From Bacteroidales bacterium (lineage in GTDB: Bacteria; Bacteroidota; Bacteroidia; Bacteroidales; UBA10428), in contig JAFGOZ010000674.1 of NCBI GenBank assembly GCA_016926235.1, positions 1 to 35,881 of the forward strand: 35,881 nt of DNA, given 5' to 3'. Below the pieces are notes generated by a model. It had not been told where the DNA came from. It searched no databases and saw only the letters and a program-made list of their open reading frames with translations. Every line of letters begins with the position of its first letter. The first letter of the stretch is position 1. Shown here piece after piece: positions 1-9,259 of this stretch. A program made the translations under genes and the position numbers.

Positions 1-60
1 AAGGACTATGAAGGACTATGAAGGACTATGAAGGACTATGAAGGACTATGAAGGACTATA
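1..60. repeat. Tandem 10-bp repeat, six copies, at the window edge
   Basis: The unit AAGGACTATG occurs five times in succession, followed by a sixth copy ending in A instead of G. The array begins at base 1, so it probably continues to the left and its true copy number is unknown. A 10-bp unit is not a multiple of three, and the plus-strand frames soon meet TGA, so it is unlikely to be coding. It lies about 150 bp upstream of the first gene. Such arrays often vary in copy number through replication slippage; here that is inference. Confidence 0.9.
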
Positions 61-208
61 AATGACAAAAAACTATTTACGTAAATCCCGCAAACATATC
101 ATTACAGGAAACACGTAATTTCATCCAATCATTTCATATCATGAAATAATAACTTTATTTTTAAAAAGCAAACATATTCTAATGACTATTTTATAAAAAT
201 ATATTACC

Positions 209-1204
209 ATGGCGGATTTAACAACCAAATATCTGGGTATGGACTTAAGAAGTCCTTTAATTATTGGCAGTAGCAATCTTCCCTCTTCTGTAGACAATAT
301 TAAACAAATGGAAGCAAATGGAGCCGGTGCTGTTGTACTTAAATCACTATATGAAGAAGAGATACTCTTTGGTTTAAATCCAGATGCGGCAAACAAATTG
401 CGCAGCAATCCAAACTACCATGACCTGGCAGAAACAGTGGCATATGTAAGCAAATACCAAAAAGAGAAAAGACTTGATGACTATCTGCAATTTATTAAAA
501 ACGCGAGGCAAAAAACTACCATACCTATTATATCCAGTATAAATTGCTTTACGGATACTGAATGGATTGATTTCCTTGAGAAGATTATTGATGCCGGTGC
601 TAATGCTATTGAACTTAACATGTTTTTTAACCCGGTTAGTCTCAACGAGCAGGATTATGAAAATATTATTATTAAAATTCTAAGTAAAGCCGTTAAAAGG
701 ATTCCAATACCCATCTCAGTAAAAATCGGAAACCGGTTTGATAATTTAGGGTCAAGTCTTTTAAAAATAGCTGAAAAAGGAATAAAGGGAGTAGTGTTAT
801 TTAATCGTGCATTTACACCCGATATTGATACGGAAAATTTCTTTATTGCGGCAGGAAATGTATACAGCCTTCCCGCAGATCATCTTATCCCTCTTCGCTG
901 GATAGCCCTTATATCTGATAAAATTGAATGCAGCATTGCAGCAGCTACAGGCATCCATCACAGTAATGCAATAATCAAGCAAATCCTTGCCGGTGCTGAT
1001 GCGGTACAGATGGTTTCTGCCCTTTATCTGAACGGGACCAGCTATCTAAGCCGAATGTACGAAGAGGTTGAAAAATGGATGAATAAAAAAGGATTTAACA
1101 CGATCGAAGATTTTAAAGGAAAAATGAATTATACTTCCATTCCAAATCCTACTACTTTCGAAAGAATGCAGTTTATGAAATATTATGGGAAAATAGGAAA
1201 TTAG
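209..1204 (+). CDS. Dihydroorotate dehydrogenase-like FMN protein
   Basis: A 331-residue soluble TIM-barrel flavoprotein resembling class 1 dihydroorotate dehydrogenases. The N-terminus (LTTKYLGMDLRSPLIIGSS) and the C-terminal phosphate-binding region (AATGIHHSNAIIKQ...AGADAVQM) match the FMN-binding frame of that family. The segment that should carry the catalytic cysteine (N-x-S-C-P-N in L. lactis DHODA) reads ELNMFFNP at residues 135-142, so neither Cys nor Ser is present at that point. I therefore do not call it pyrD. Related Bacteroidota proteins are usually annotated 'dihydroorotate dehydrogenase-like', and from memory they often sit beside pyruvate:ferredoxin oxidoreductase genes; the upstream neighbour is outside this window. 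The start ATG at 209 follows an AT-rich leader with no ribosome-binding site, as is usual in this phylum. Substrate unknown. Confidence 0.85.
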   Translation: MADLTTKYLGMDLRSPLIIGSSNLPSSVDNIKQMEANGAGAVVLKSLYEEEILFGLNPDAANKLRSNPNYHDLAETVAYVSKYQKEKRLDDYLQFIKNARQKTTIPIISSINCFTDTEWIDFLEKIIDAGANAIELNMFFNPVSLNEQDYENIIIKILSKAVKRIPIPISVKIGNRFDNLGSSLLKIAEKGIKGVVLFNRAFTPDIDTENFFIAAGNVYSLPADHLIPLRWIALISDKIECSIAAATGIHHSNAIIKQILAGADAVQMVSALYLNGTSYLSRMYEEVEKWMNKKGFNTIEDFKGKMNYTSIPNPTTFERMQFMKYYGKIGN

Positions 1205-1686
1205 GAAGAACATAGAAGACCGAAGAACTTCATTATTCTGCATTGTATGTTTGATATTCTATATTTTTTTGATTAATGAACATCGAATTACGAAATGTTG
1301 TCATTGTAAGCATTGGCAGGATTGTAAATATCTCCACCTCCCTTCGTCATGGCAGACACCTCCCCGGAAGGAAAGACTATGTATGGCTAAGCCTGGCAAT
1401 TTTTTATATAGAAATTATACTTCGCCAAGATCAGCGCATTACCATGCCTAGCCATAAAAAACAATCATAACCCAAGTAAGGAGACCAAAGACTGCCACCA
1501 CTTCTCCTTTTAACCTTAGCCTCAGCCTTTTCCTATCTCAGCCCTACTAATTGTTGAATGCTGACAGTTTACAGCTTATTTCATATTTGTTAGGTTGTAT
1601 AACACAAAACCAAATCCAAGAAATTGTAGCGCATAGGAAATATTTTACCTTAAAATTTATAGATTTGTGTATAATTTTTATGCATA
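1205..1686. other. 482-bp non-coding stretch, possibly decayed repeat
   Basis: No credible gene lies here. Two overlapping short frames at 1251-1470 have no recognisable composition or start context. The middle (about 1333-1372) is noticeably GC-richer than its surroundings, with CACCTCCC and CACCTCCCC blocks around GTCATGGCAGA. It resembles degenerate Bacteroidota intergenic repeats seen elsewhere, although that resemblance is from memory only. Near the right end TAGATTTG at 1660-1667 matches the Bacteroidota -7 consensus TAnnTTTG and would place transcription start about 15 nt before the ATG at 1687. No good TTTG lies at the expected upstream distance, so the promoter call is weak. Confidence 0.5.
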
Positions 1687-4600
1687 ATGTCTTCATTTGA
1701 AAAAGCTACAATATCTGAAAATAGAGAACTGAAACAGTATATTGCTCTCAAGAATATAGTTCAAATACTGAAAGAAGGAAAGGAAATTGGATGTTCTTTA
1801 CAACAGATTTGCGACATACTCTCACGGTCCTATCCATTCACCAGCAAAGTGTCTGTATGCATATCATACGATCAGGCTGTCTATACAAGCAAACCCTTTA
1901 AATCCTCTAAGTGGATTGAAAAGCAAACATTTGAAACACCTGACAAGAATGAAGGCATCATTGAAATTTACTTTCCTGGTGAATATATCGAATCATTAGA
2001 CAAAGACAGCCTGGTAAAAGATACTGAGTTTATTGAAAGTGTAGCTTCACTTATTATGGGTATCATCTCTAAAAAAAGACTTGAGAAGCTCCATTATGAT
2101 AACACAGAAAGGCTGAAAGAATTAAAAGGTATTAATCGAACTACTGAAATACTAAAAAAAGGAGCAACACTCGAAGAATCTTTGCAGGAAATATGCAATG
2201 TTCTGCCCGAAGCCTGGCAATACCCCCAGGACACTGTTGCCCGCATTATGTATGAAGATAAAATATTTATAAGTAACGGATTCAAGGAAACACCCTGGAT
2301 ACAAAGACAGAATTTTGAAACACCGGATAATAAAAAAGGTGTTATTGAGGTTTTCTACATAAAAGAATTTCCAAATGAATTTGAAGGCCCATTTCTTAAG
2401 GAAGAAAGAAGCCTGATTGACAACCTTGCCGCACTCATATCAGGTTCAGTTTCAAGAAATGCCCTTCAGGATCTGCTAATTAAAAATACAGAACGTCTCA
2501 AAGAATTACGGGGGATTAATCAAACCTCAACGATACTTAAACAAAGCAGCAGCATTGAAGAAGCCCTTGAAATCATTTGTTCCATACTCCCGGAAGCATG
2601 GCAATTCCCTGAATACACTGCTGCCCGTATCACTTTTGAAAAAGAAGTATTTACTACACCTAATTTTAAAAAAACACGGTGGGTACAAAAACAGGAATTT
2701 GAAACACCCGGAAATAAAAAAGGTTTAATTGAGATATGCTATCTGAAAGAGTTTCCGAAAGCTGACGAAGGACCATTCCTAAAAGAAGAAAGACACTTGC
2801 TGATTAACCTTGCTAATCTAATAGCCGGTTCTGCTACAAAGGAAGTATTATTTAAGCTAATAGGAGAAAATAAAGAAAGACTGAAAGAACTGAGGGCAAT
2901 AAATCTTACTTCGCGTTTAATTGAAGAAAACAAGCCCGTTGATGAAACATTGCAGGAGATTTGTAATATCTTACCCAAATCATGGCAATACCCACGATAT
3001 ACTGTAGTTAGAATTATCTTTGAAGGGAAAACCTATACCAGTAAAAAGTTTAAGGAAACAGAATGGGTGCAAAAAGAAAACTTCCTTACCATTGATAACA
3101 AGAAAGGGACTATCGAAGTTTTTTATCTAAAACTATTTCCCAGAATATATGAAGGACCTTTTTTAAAAGAGGAACGGCATCTGATTATAAATATAGGTAA
3201 ACTTATAAGCGGATATCTTAATAATTACAAAGGAAGAGAAATTTATAACCTGAATATTCTTAAAGAAAGGTCAACACAAAAGGCAGAAGAATACCGTAAA
3301 TCACTTATAAAGGACAAACAATCGCTCCAGCTGTTTTTTAACCAACAGATCCTTGATAAGTACATTTACCTTGATATGATGAAACATAAGGTAAAGGAAA
3401 TACTATTTGTTGCTACTCTCTATGATGCTTTTATACTTGAAAACGAAGACAGCTTCTTTGAGCAATTTATGGGAGAGATTTATCATTACAGCCTTTTCTC
3501 ACTTCCACGTATAACAGGTGTTACAACCACAGAAGAAGCCCTTGAACTTATTGAAACCACACATTTCGACCTCGTACTGCTTATGGTAGGGCTCGATAAA
3601 GAAAAGCCTATTGATATAAGTAATAAAATAAGGAAAAAACAGCCTAACCTCCCAATCTATCTGTTGCTAAACCAGAAAAGCAATATCACGTATTTTGAAG
3701 AACTTGTACCACACATCGATTCTATTGATAAGACATTTGTATGGTCTGGCGACTCAAATATTTTCTTTGCCATAGTAAAAAGCATCGAAGACAGTGCTAA
3801 TGTTGAGAACGACACAAAGGTAGGACTTGTAAGGGTAATACTCCTTATTGAAGATTCCGCTCAATATTATTCCAAATACCTGCAAATACTTTACTCAATA
3901 GTTTTTGGCCAGGTGCAGCAACTACTTGGAGATATGCCAAGAAACGAACTGGATAAGATAAGTAAAATGCGTTCGAGGCCAAAAATCCTCCTTGCCCGAA
4001 ATTATGAAGATGCCCTTTATATCTTCAATAAGTACAAAGATTATCTTCTATGTGTAATATCTGATGTAGAGTTCGACAGAAATGGGAAACAAGACTGTAT
4101 GGCTGGATTAAAGTTTATTGAATTTGTCAGGTCACACATCATCAATTTACCCATAATCCTTCAATCATCCGACATCAAAAATGAAACAGTAGCGAAAAAA
4201 CTGAAAGTGCATTTTATAAATAAAAATTCCGATACTTTATTCAATGATCTTAAGAATTTTCTGACACAATATCTGGGCTTTGGCGACTTTATTTTCAGAA
4301 ATAAATCAGGGGAACCCATTGCTAAAGCCCGTTCTCTGAGGGAATTTGAAACCGTATTAAAGGAAATTCCAGACGAGTCATTCTACATACATGCAACTGA
4401 AAATCAATTTTCACTCTGGTTAATGGCACGTGGAGAAATACAGCTTGCCAAAACCCTAAATCCCATCAGGATAAAAGACTTTAATTCAATAAGTGAATCA
4501 AAAGAATTCTTTATAGAAACGATACATAAATACAAAGAAGAAAAGAAAAAAGGAAAGATATTAAGCTTTGATGAAACGGCAACCCTTGACGAAAAAAACA

Positions 4601-6297
4601 TTGTAGCCTTTGCGGGAGGAAGCTATGGAGGCAAAGGACGTGGATTGGCTTTCATTAATGCACTAATAAACAACCTGGACTATTCAACCTTTAACAAAGC
4701 AATAAATATCCGGTCTCCTATCACAGTAATTATCGGTACCGATGAATTTGAATATTTCATGGAACATAATATGCTTTACGATTCAGCACTGAACCGGGAT
4801 TTATCCTTCCAGAAAATCAAAGAACAGTTTGTGCAAGGCCATCTTTCACCGGGAATAATCCAAAAGCTGGAAGTATTCATACAGCAGATTGACAAACCCA
4901 TTGCCATTCGATCATCCAGCTTATCCGAAGATTCCCTCTACCAACCTTTTGCCGGCGTTTTTGACACCTATATTCTACCTAACGTCGTAAAAGACAAGAG
5001 CCTGGCTTTAAAACATATAACAGATGCCATCAAGCTTGTATATGCATCCATTTTTTCGGACGAGGCAACCACATATTTTAAAGCTATCCAGCACCGGATT
5101 GAAGACGAAAAGATGGCCATTATACTTCAGGAATTTGTCGGGAACCGATATGAAAATTATTACTACCCGCATATTAGCGGGGTAGCACAATCGTATAATT
5201 ATTATCCGGTAGCCAATATGAAACCCGAGGAAGGATTCGCCGTTGCTGCTGTTGGTTTAGGATCATATGTAGTAAATGGTTATAAATCCTTCCGGTTTTC
5301 TCCCAGGTACCCGAAAATAGAAATGTATACGACCAAAGATCTGCTAAACAGTACACAAGTGCAGTTCTTTGCTATAGATTGTTCATTGACTGAACCAGAT
5401 TTCCTTAAATATGGTGAGATGGCCGCCATAAAATTAATTGATATTAGTGAAGCAGAAAAGCATGACACCATAAAACATTGCTCATCAGTATACAATTCTG
5501 CAAACGACAGAATTGAAGCCGGAATCGACACCTACGGGCCACGGATAATAAATTTTGCGAACATTTTAAAGTACGATTACATTCCTCTCGCCGAAACAAT
5601 TGACATAATGCTTAACACCATCAAGGAAGCACTGGGATCACCTGTTGAGATCGAATATGCCGTGGATCTGAACAAAACAATTAACAACCTGCCATCTTTC
5701 TATTTATTACAAATAAAGCCTCTCGTAGGCTCGAGTTTAGTTAACGGCTTCGAACCGGGTAATATCAACCGATCAGATATGCTTCTTTATACCGAATCGA
5801 GCCTTGGAAATGGCGAAATTGAAGGAATTGAAGATATTATATATGTAGATGTCAAGAAGTTCGACAAGCTTAAAACCGTTGAAATGGCAGATGAAATTGA
5901 GAAACTCAACAATATATTGGCAAAACAGGCCCGGAATTATATACTCATTGGTCCCGGAAGATGGGGTAGCCGTGATAGGTTTATAGGCATCCCCGTTGTA
6001 TGGTCACAAATATCAAATGCCAGCATTATTGTGGAAATAAGCCTGGCTAATTACCCTCTGGATTCTTCTCTTGGTTCTCATTTCTTTCATAACGTAACAT
6101 CAATGAATATTGGGTATTTTTCAATTCTGGATACTTCTACAACAGATTTTATTCGCTGGGATTTGCTGGATAAGCAAAACCTGGTGCAAAAAACAAAATA
6201 TTTCAAGCATGTACGATTTAATAAACCGCTAAAAGTGCTTATGAACGGGAAACAGAGAAAATCAGTCATTACATTTAATCAGGAGGATAATGGGTAA
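1687..6297 (+). CDS. Multidomain PEP/pyruvate-binding (PPDK-type ATP-grasp) protein with four sensor repeats and two receiver domains
   Basis: A 1536-residue protein without signal peptide or membrane segment. Residues 11-138, 139-266, 267-394 and 395-about 520 are four tandem repeats of about 128 residues. Each contains variants of LKEL..I..T..IL, LP.xWQYP, F.ET.W and EGPFLKEER. That matches a GAF-like input domain I associate with histidine kinases. Repeat 1 is the most divergent and lacks WQYP. About 560-690 is a receiver-like fold whose phosphoacceptor position reads LLMVGL, so it looks inactive. About 715-860 is a second receiver with E722/D723, D793, S827 and K846 in place. From about 975 follows a pyruvate-phosphate-dikinase-type ATP-grasp (GGSYGGKGRG at 977-986, RSSSLSEDS at 1075-1083) and a conserved tail (GPGRWGSRD at 1422-1430). 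The swivelling phosphohistidine and PEP-binding barrel domains of true PPDK/PpsA are absent. It overlaps the next gene by 8 nt. Probably a regulatory phosphotransfer protein; substrate unknown. Confidence 0.85.
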   Translation: MSSFEKATISENRELKQYIALKNIVQILKEGKEIGCSLQQICDILSRSYPFTSKVSVCISYDQAVYTSKPFKSSKWIEKQTFETPDKNEGIIEIYFPGEYIESLDKDSLVKDTEFIESVASLIMGIISKKRLEKLHYDNTERLKELKGINRTTEILKKGATLEESLQEICNVLPEAWQYPQDTVARIMYEDKIFISNGFKETPWIQRQNFETPDNKKGVIEVFYIKEFPNEFEGPFLKEERSLIDNLAALISGSVSRNALQDLLIKNTERLKELRGINQTSTILKQSSSIEEALEIICSILPEAWQFPEYTAARITFEKEVFTTPNFKKTRWVQKQEFETPGNKKGLIEICYLKEFPKADEGPFLKEERHLLINLANLIAGSATKEVLFKLIGENKERLKELRAINLTSRLIEENKPVDETLQEICNILPKSWQYPRYTVVRIIFEGKTYTSKKFKETEWVQKENFLTIDNKKGTIEVFYLKLFPRIYEGPFLKEERHLIINIGKLISGYLNNYKGREIYNLNILKERSTQKAEEYRKSLIKDKQSLQLFFNQQILDKYIYLDMMKHKVKEILFVATLYDAFILENEDSFFEQFMGEIYHYSLFSLPRITGVTTTEEALELIETTHFDLVLLMVGLDKEKPIDISNKIRKKQPNLPIYLLLNQKSNITYFEELVPHIDSIDKTFVWSGDSNIFFAIVKSIEDSANVENDTKVGLVRVILLIEDSAQYYSKYLQILYSIVFGQVQQLLGDMPRNELDKISKMRSRPKILLARNYEDALYIFNKYKDYLLCVISDVEFDRNGKQDCMAGLKFIEFVRSHIINLPIILQSSDIKNETVAKKLKVHFINKNSDTLFNDLKNFLTQYLGFGDFIFRNKSGEPIAKARSLREFETVLKEIPDESFYIHATENQFSLWLMARGEIQLAKTLNPIRIKDFNSISESKEFFIETIHKYKEEKKKGKILSFDETATLDEKNIVAFAGGSYGGKGRGLAFINALINNLDYSTFNKAINIRSPITVIIGTDEFEYFMEHNMLYDSALNRDLSFQKIKEQFVQGHLSPGIIQKLEVFIQQIDKPIAIRSSSLSEDSLYQPFAGVFDTYILPNVVKDKSLALKHITDAIKLVYASIFSDEATTYFKAIQHRIEDEKMAIILQEFVGNRYENYYYPHISGVAQSYNYYPVANMKPEEGFAVAAVGLGSYVVNGYKSFRFSPRYPKIEMYTTKDLLNSTQVQFFAIDCSLTEPDFLKYGEMAAIKLIDISEAEKHDTIKHCSSVYNSANDRIEAGIDTYGPRIINFANILKYDYIPLAETIDIMLNTIKEALGSPVEIEYAVDLNKTINNLPSFYLLQIKPLVGSSLVNGFEPGNINRSDMLLYTESSLGNGEIEGIEDIIYVDVKKFDKLKTVEMADEIEKLNNILAKQARNYILIGPGRWGSRDRFIGIPVVWSQISNASIIVEISLANYPLDSSLGSHFFHNVTSMNIGYFSILDTSTTDFIRWDLLDKQNLVQKTKYFKHVRFNKPLKVLMNGKQRKSVITFNQEDNG
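6281..6289 (+). promoter_or_regulatory. Shine-Dalgarno-like AGGAGG before the overlapping regulator
   Basis: AGGAGG at 6281-6286 lies only 3 nt upstream of the ATG at 6290 and inside the last codons of the preceding gene. A full core is notable in this phylum, where such sites are rare, but the spacing is shorter than the usual 5-9 nt. It may assist translational coupling across the 8-nt overlap, or simply reflect the codons for Gln-Glu-Asp. Confidence 0.4.
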
Positions 6298-6949
6298 AGT
6301 ATTGGTAGGTATACATGACGAGCACAGAATAGTGCAGGAAGGAATAAGTTCTTTGCTGAATAATATCGAAGATATTGATGTGGTTCTCTTATCAAATGCA
6401 AAAACAGACTTGTTGCACGATTTAAAATCCATGGCCGTAAGCATCCTTATCATGAATATCCATAATGTTAACAGCCAGCTGATAAACCTCATTACACAAA
6501 TTGGAATAAGTAACCCCCAGGTTAAAATCCTTATCATTTCGGCACTTGATAAAGAAGAAATTATACTGAAGTCAATAAAAGCAGGTGCAAAAGGCTTCCT
6601 GGCACGTGAAAGTGGCAAAAATGACTTGATTGAAGCAATTTACACAATTCGAAATGGTTTTGATTTTTATAGTAATTCTATCACACATATATTAATTAAC
6701 AAATACATAACTAAATTAAAAACAGAAGACAGCCAGGGTTCAAGTGATGTAAAAAGCCTTAGCTCAAGAGAAGTTGAAATACTTCAGCTTTGGGGTAACA
6801 GCTATACAAATAAGGAAATTTCTGATAAACTGTTTATAAGTGTCAGGACCGTCGAATCTCACAAAAATCATATCATGCAAAAACTGAATTTGAAGACCAC
6901 AGTGGATATGGTAAAATTTGCTATTAAGAACAATATCATCGAAATATAA
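6290..6949 (+). CDS. NarL/FixJ-type LuxR regulator with degenerate receiver
   Basis: A 219-residue protein with an N-terminal receiver (about 1-120) and a C-terminal LuxR-type helix-turn-helix (about 152-215; LSSREVEILQL, NKEIS, SVRTVESHKNHIMQKLNL). The DNA-binding half looks complete. The receiver half is atypical. An acidic pair is kept (D10, E11) and S84 occupies the Thr/Ser position. The phosphoacceptor Asp is replaced by N56 (ILIMNIHN), and the conserved Lys after GAKGFLA is R106. Aspartyl phosphorylation therefore looks impossible, so control by ligand, partner protein or abundance is more likely. The start overlaps the end of the ATP-grasp/receiver protein by 8 nt, which implies co-translation. 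The two proteins are natural candidates for physical partners, but this is inference. Target genes cannot be deduced; gdhA lies directly downstream. Confidence 0.88.
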   Translation: MGKVLVGIHDEHRIVQEGISSLLNNIEDIDVVLLSNAKTDLLHDLKSMAVSILIMNIHNVNSQLINLITQIGISNPQVKILIISALDKEEIILKSIKAGAKGFLARESGKNDLIEAIYTIRNGFDFYSNSITHILINKYITKLKTEDSQGSSDVKSLSSREVEILQLWGNSYTNKEISDKLFISVRTVESHKNHIMQKLNLKTTVDMVKFAIKNNIIEI

Positions 6950-6993
6950 TATTCCAAAACTTACGTATACTAATACTTTCATCCCGATAAGCA

Positions 6994-7025
6994 TTTCTCG
7001 GAATCTTATACGTGTTTCTCGGAAT
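6994..7025 (+). promoter_or_regulatory. Two 11-bp direct repeats spaced 21 bp, upstream of gdhA
   Basis: TTTCTCGGAAT occurs at 6994-7004 and again, identically, at 7015-7025. The start-to-start distance is 21 bp, about two helical turns, so two proteins could bind the same DNA face. The pair lies 45 bp after the LuxR gene and about 150 bp before the gdhA start. This is the arrangement expected of a direct-repeat operator, but no bound factor is known. Confidence 0.4.
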
Positions 7026-7144
7026 TAGACATCATTCAAACATCTTGTATAGCAAAGTTTTATATATTTATCCTAACAAATTTTCACGGGAAATATACTA
7101 ATAATTATACAATACATATTGATATTTTTTCCTGATAAAAATGA

Positions 7145-8527
<1,383 letters not shown>

Positions 8528-8555
8528 TTTTTGTGAGATCCATAAATTTCAAAAG

Positions 8556-8583
8556 ACGCCTCGAAAAAACGGGGCGTTTTTTT
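8556..8583 (+). terminator. Rho-independent terminator of gdhA
   Basis: An 8-bp stem (ACGCCTCG at 8556-8563 with CGGGGCGT at 8570-8577, one G-T wobble) closes an AAAAAA loop and runs into seven T residues ending at 8583. It starts 28 bp after the gdhA stop. Confidence 0.92.
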
Positions 8584-8674
8584 ATGATTGAACGAATACT
8601 ATTGACTGAATCTTCACGTTTGAAATAGAAATATTAGTAATTTTCATGAAATTTAAACTTAAAAAATTATAACT

Positions 8675-9214
8675 ATGAAAAAAATACTATTATCTCTTTT
8701 CTTAATTATTGCATTAATGCTTCAAACAGGTTGTTTTGGTTCTTTTGCCCTAACTCGTAAAGTTTATGAATTCAATGAAGATATTGATGACCAATTTGCG
8801 CAGGAAGCTGTATTTCTTGCCATGTGCATAATACCTATTTATGAGTTTGCTGCACTCTTTGATGCCTTGCTTTTTAATACTATTGAATTTTGGAGTGGCG
8901 ACAACCCCATTTCCATGAAAGAAGGAGAAGCAAATGAAAACCTTGTGGTTACACCTGAGACCACCTATAAAATACTTACCACAAAAAACAATATCTTCAT
9001 TCAGGATATTAACGATACGAATATTCAAATGGATATAAGATACAATCCCGCAACAAAAGTCTGGAGTGTTCTAAATAATGACCAGAAAACAAACATAATG
9101 AAGATGATCAATTCGAGGGAGGTTGAAATACTACTGCCCGGTAATGAGACCAAGCGGATAGACCTAAGCGATGCAAATTACAAAAATGAACTTCAACTAC
9201 TAGCTGATAAATAA
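8675..9214 (+). CDS. DUF3332-type lipoprotein
   Basis: A 179-residue predicted lipoprotein. The N-terminus is a signal peptide ending in the lipobox LQTGC, with the lipidated cysteine at residue 20. The following segment FGSFALTRKVYEFN, then IIPIYEFAALFDALLFNTIEFWSGDNP at about 50-80, matches the family I know as DUF3332, small envelope proteins of unknown role. The IIPIYEFAALFDALLF stretch is hydrophobic enough to lie in the membrane. The remaining 95 residues are polar and probably beta-rich. It is flanked by the gdhA terminator and a shared bidirectional terminator, so it forms a single-gene unit. No function is assigned. Confidence 0.85.
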   Translation: MKKILLSLFLIIALMLQTGCFGSFALTRKVYEFNEDIDDQFAQEAVFLAMCIIPIYEFAALFDALLFNTIEFWSGDNPISMKEGEANENLVVTPETTYKILTTKNNIFIQDINDTNIQMDIRYNPATKVWSVLNNDQKTNIMKMINSREVEILLPGNETKRIDLSDANYKNELQLLADK

Positions 9215-9241
9215 AAAAAGGCCTCCAAGCAGGGCCTTTTT
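9215..9241. terminator. Bidirectional terminator between convergent genes
   Basis: AAAAAGGCC at 9215-9223 pairs with GGCCTTTTT at 9233-9241 around a 9-nt loop. It has a T-tract on both strands, so it can serve the DUF3332 lipoprotein on plus and the Nif3/zinc-ribbon unit on minus. Confidence 0.92.
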
Positions 9242-9259
9242 CTATTATAAAGATAAAAA

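Noticed and set aside
139..408. Minus-strand open frame opposite the DHOD-like gene
   Set aside because: It is a shadow of a clearly coding plus-strand frame with recognisable FMN-protein motifs.
1251..1470. Two overlapping small open frames between the first two genes
   Set aside because: No start context, no family resemblance and the region has non-coding composition.
1687..6297. Annotation as phosphoenolpyruvate synthase or pyruvate phosphate dikinase
   Set aside because: Only the ATP-grasp part is present; the swivelling His domain and PEP-binding barrel are missing, so catalysis of that reaction is not supported.
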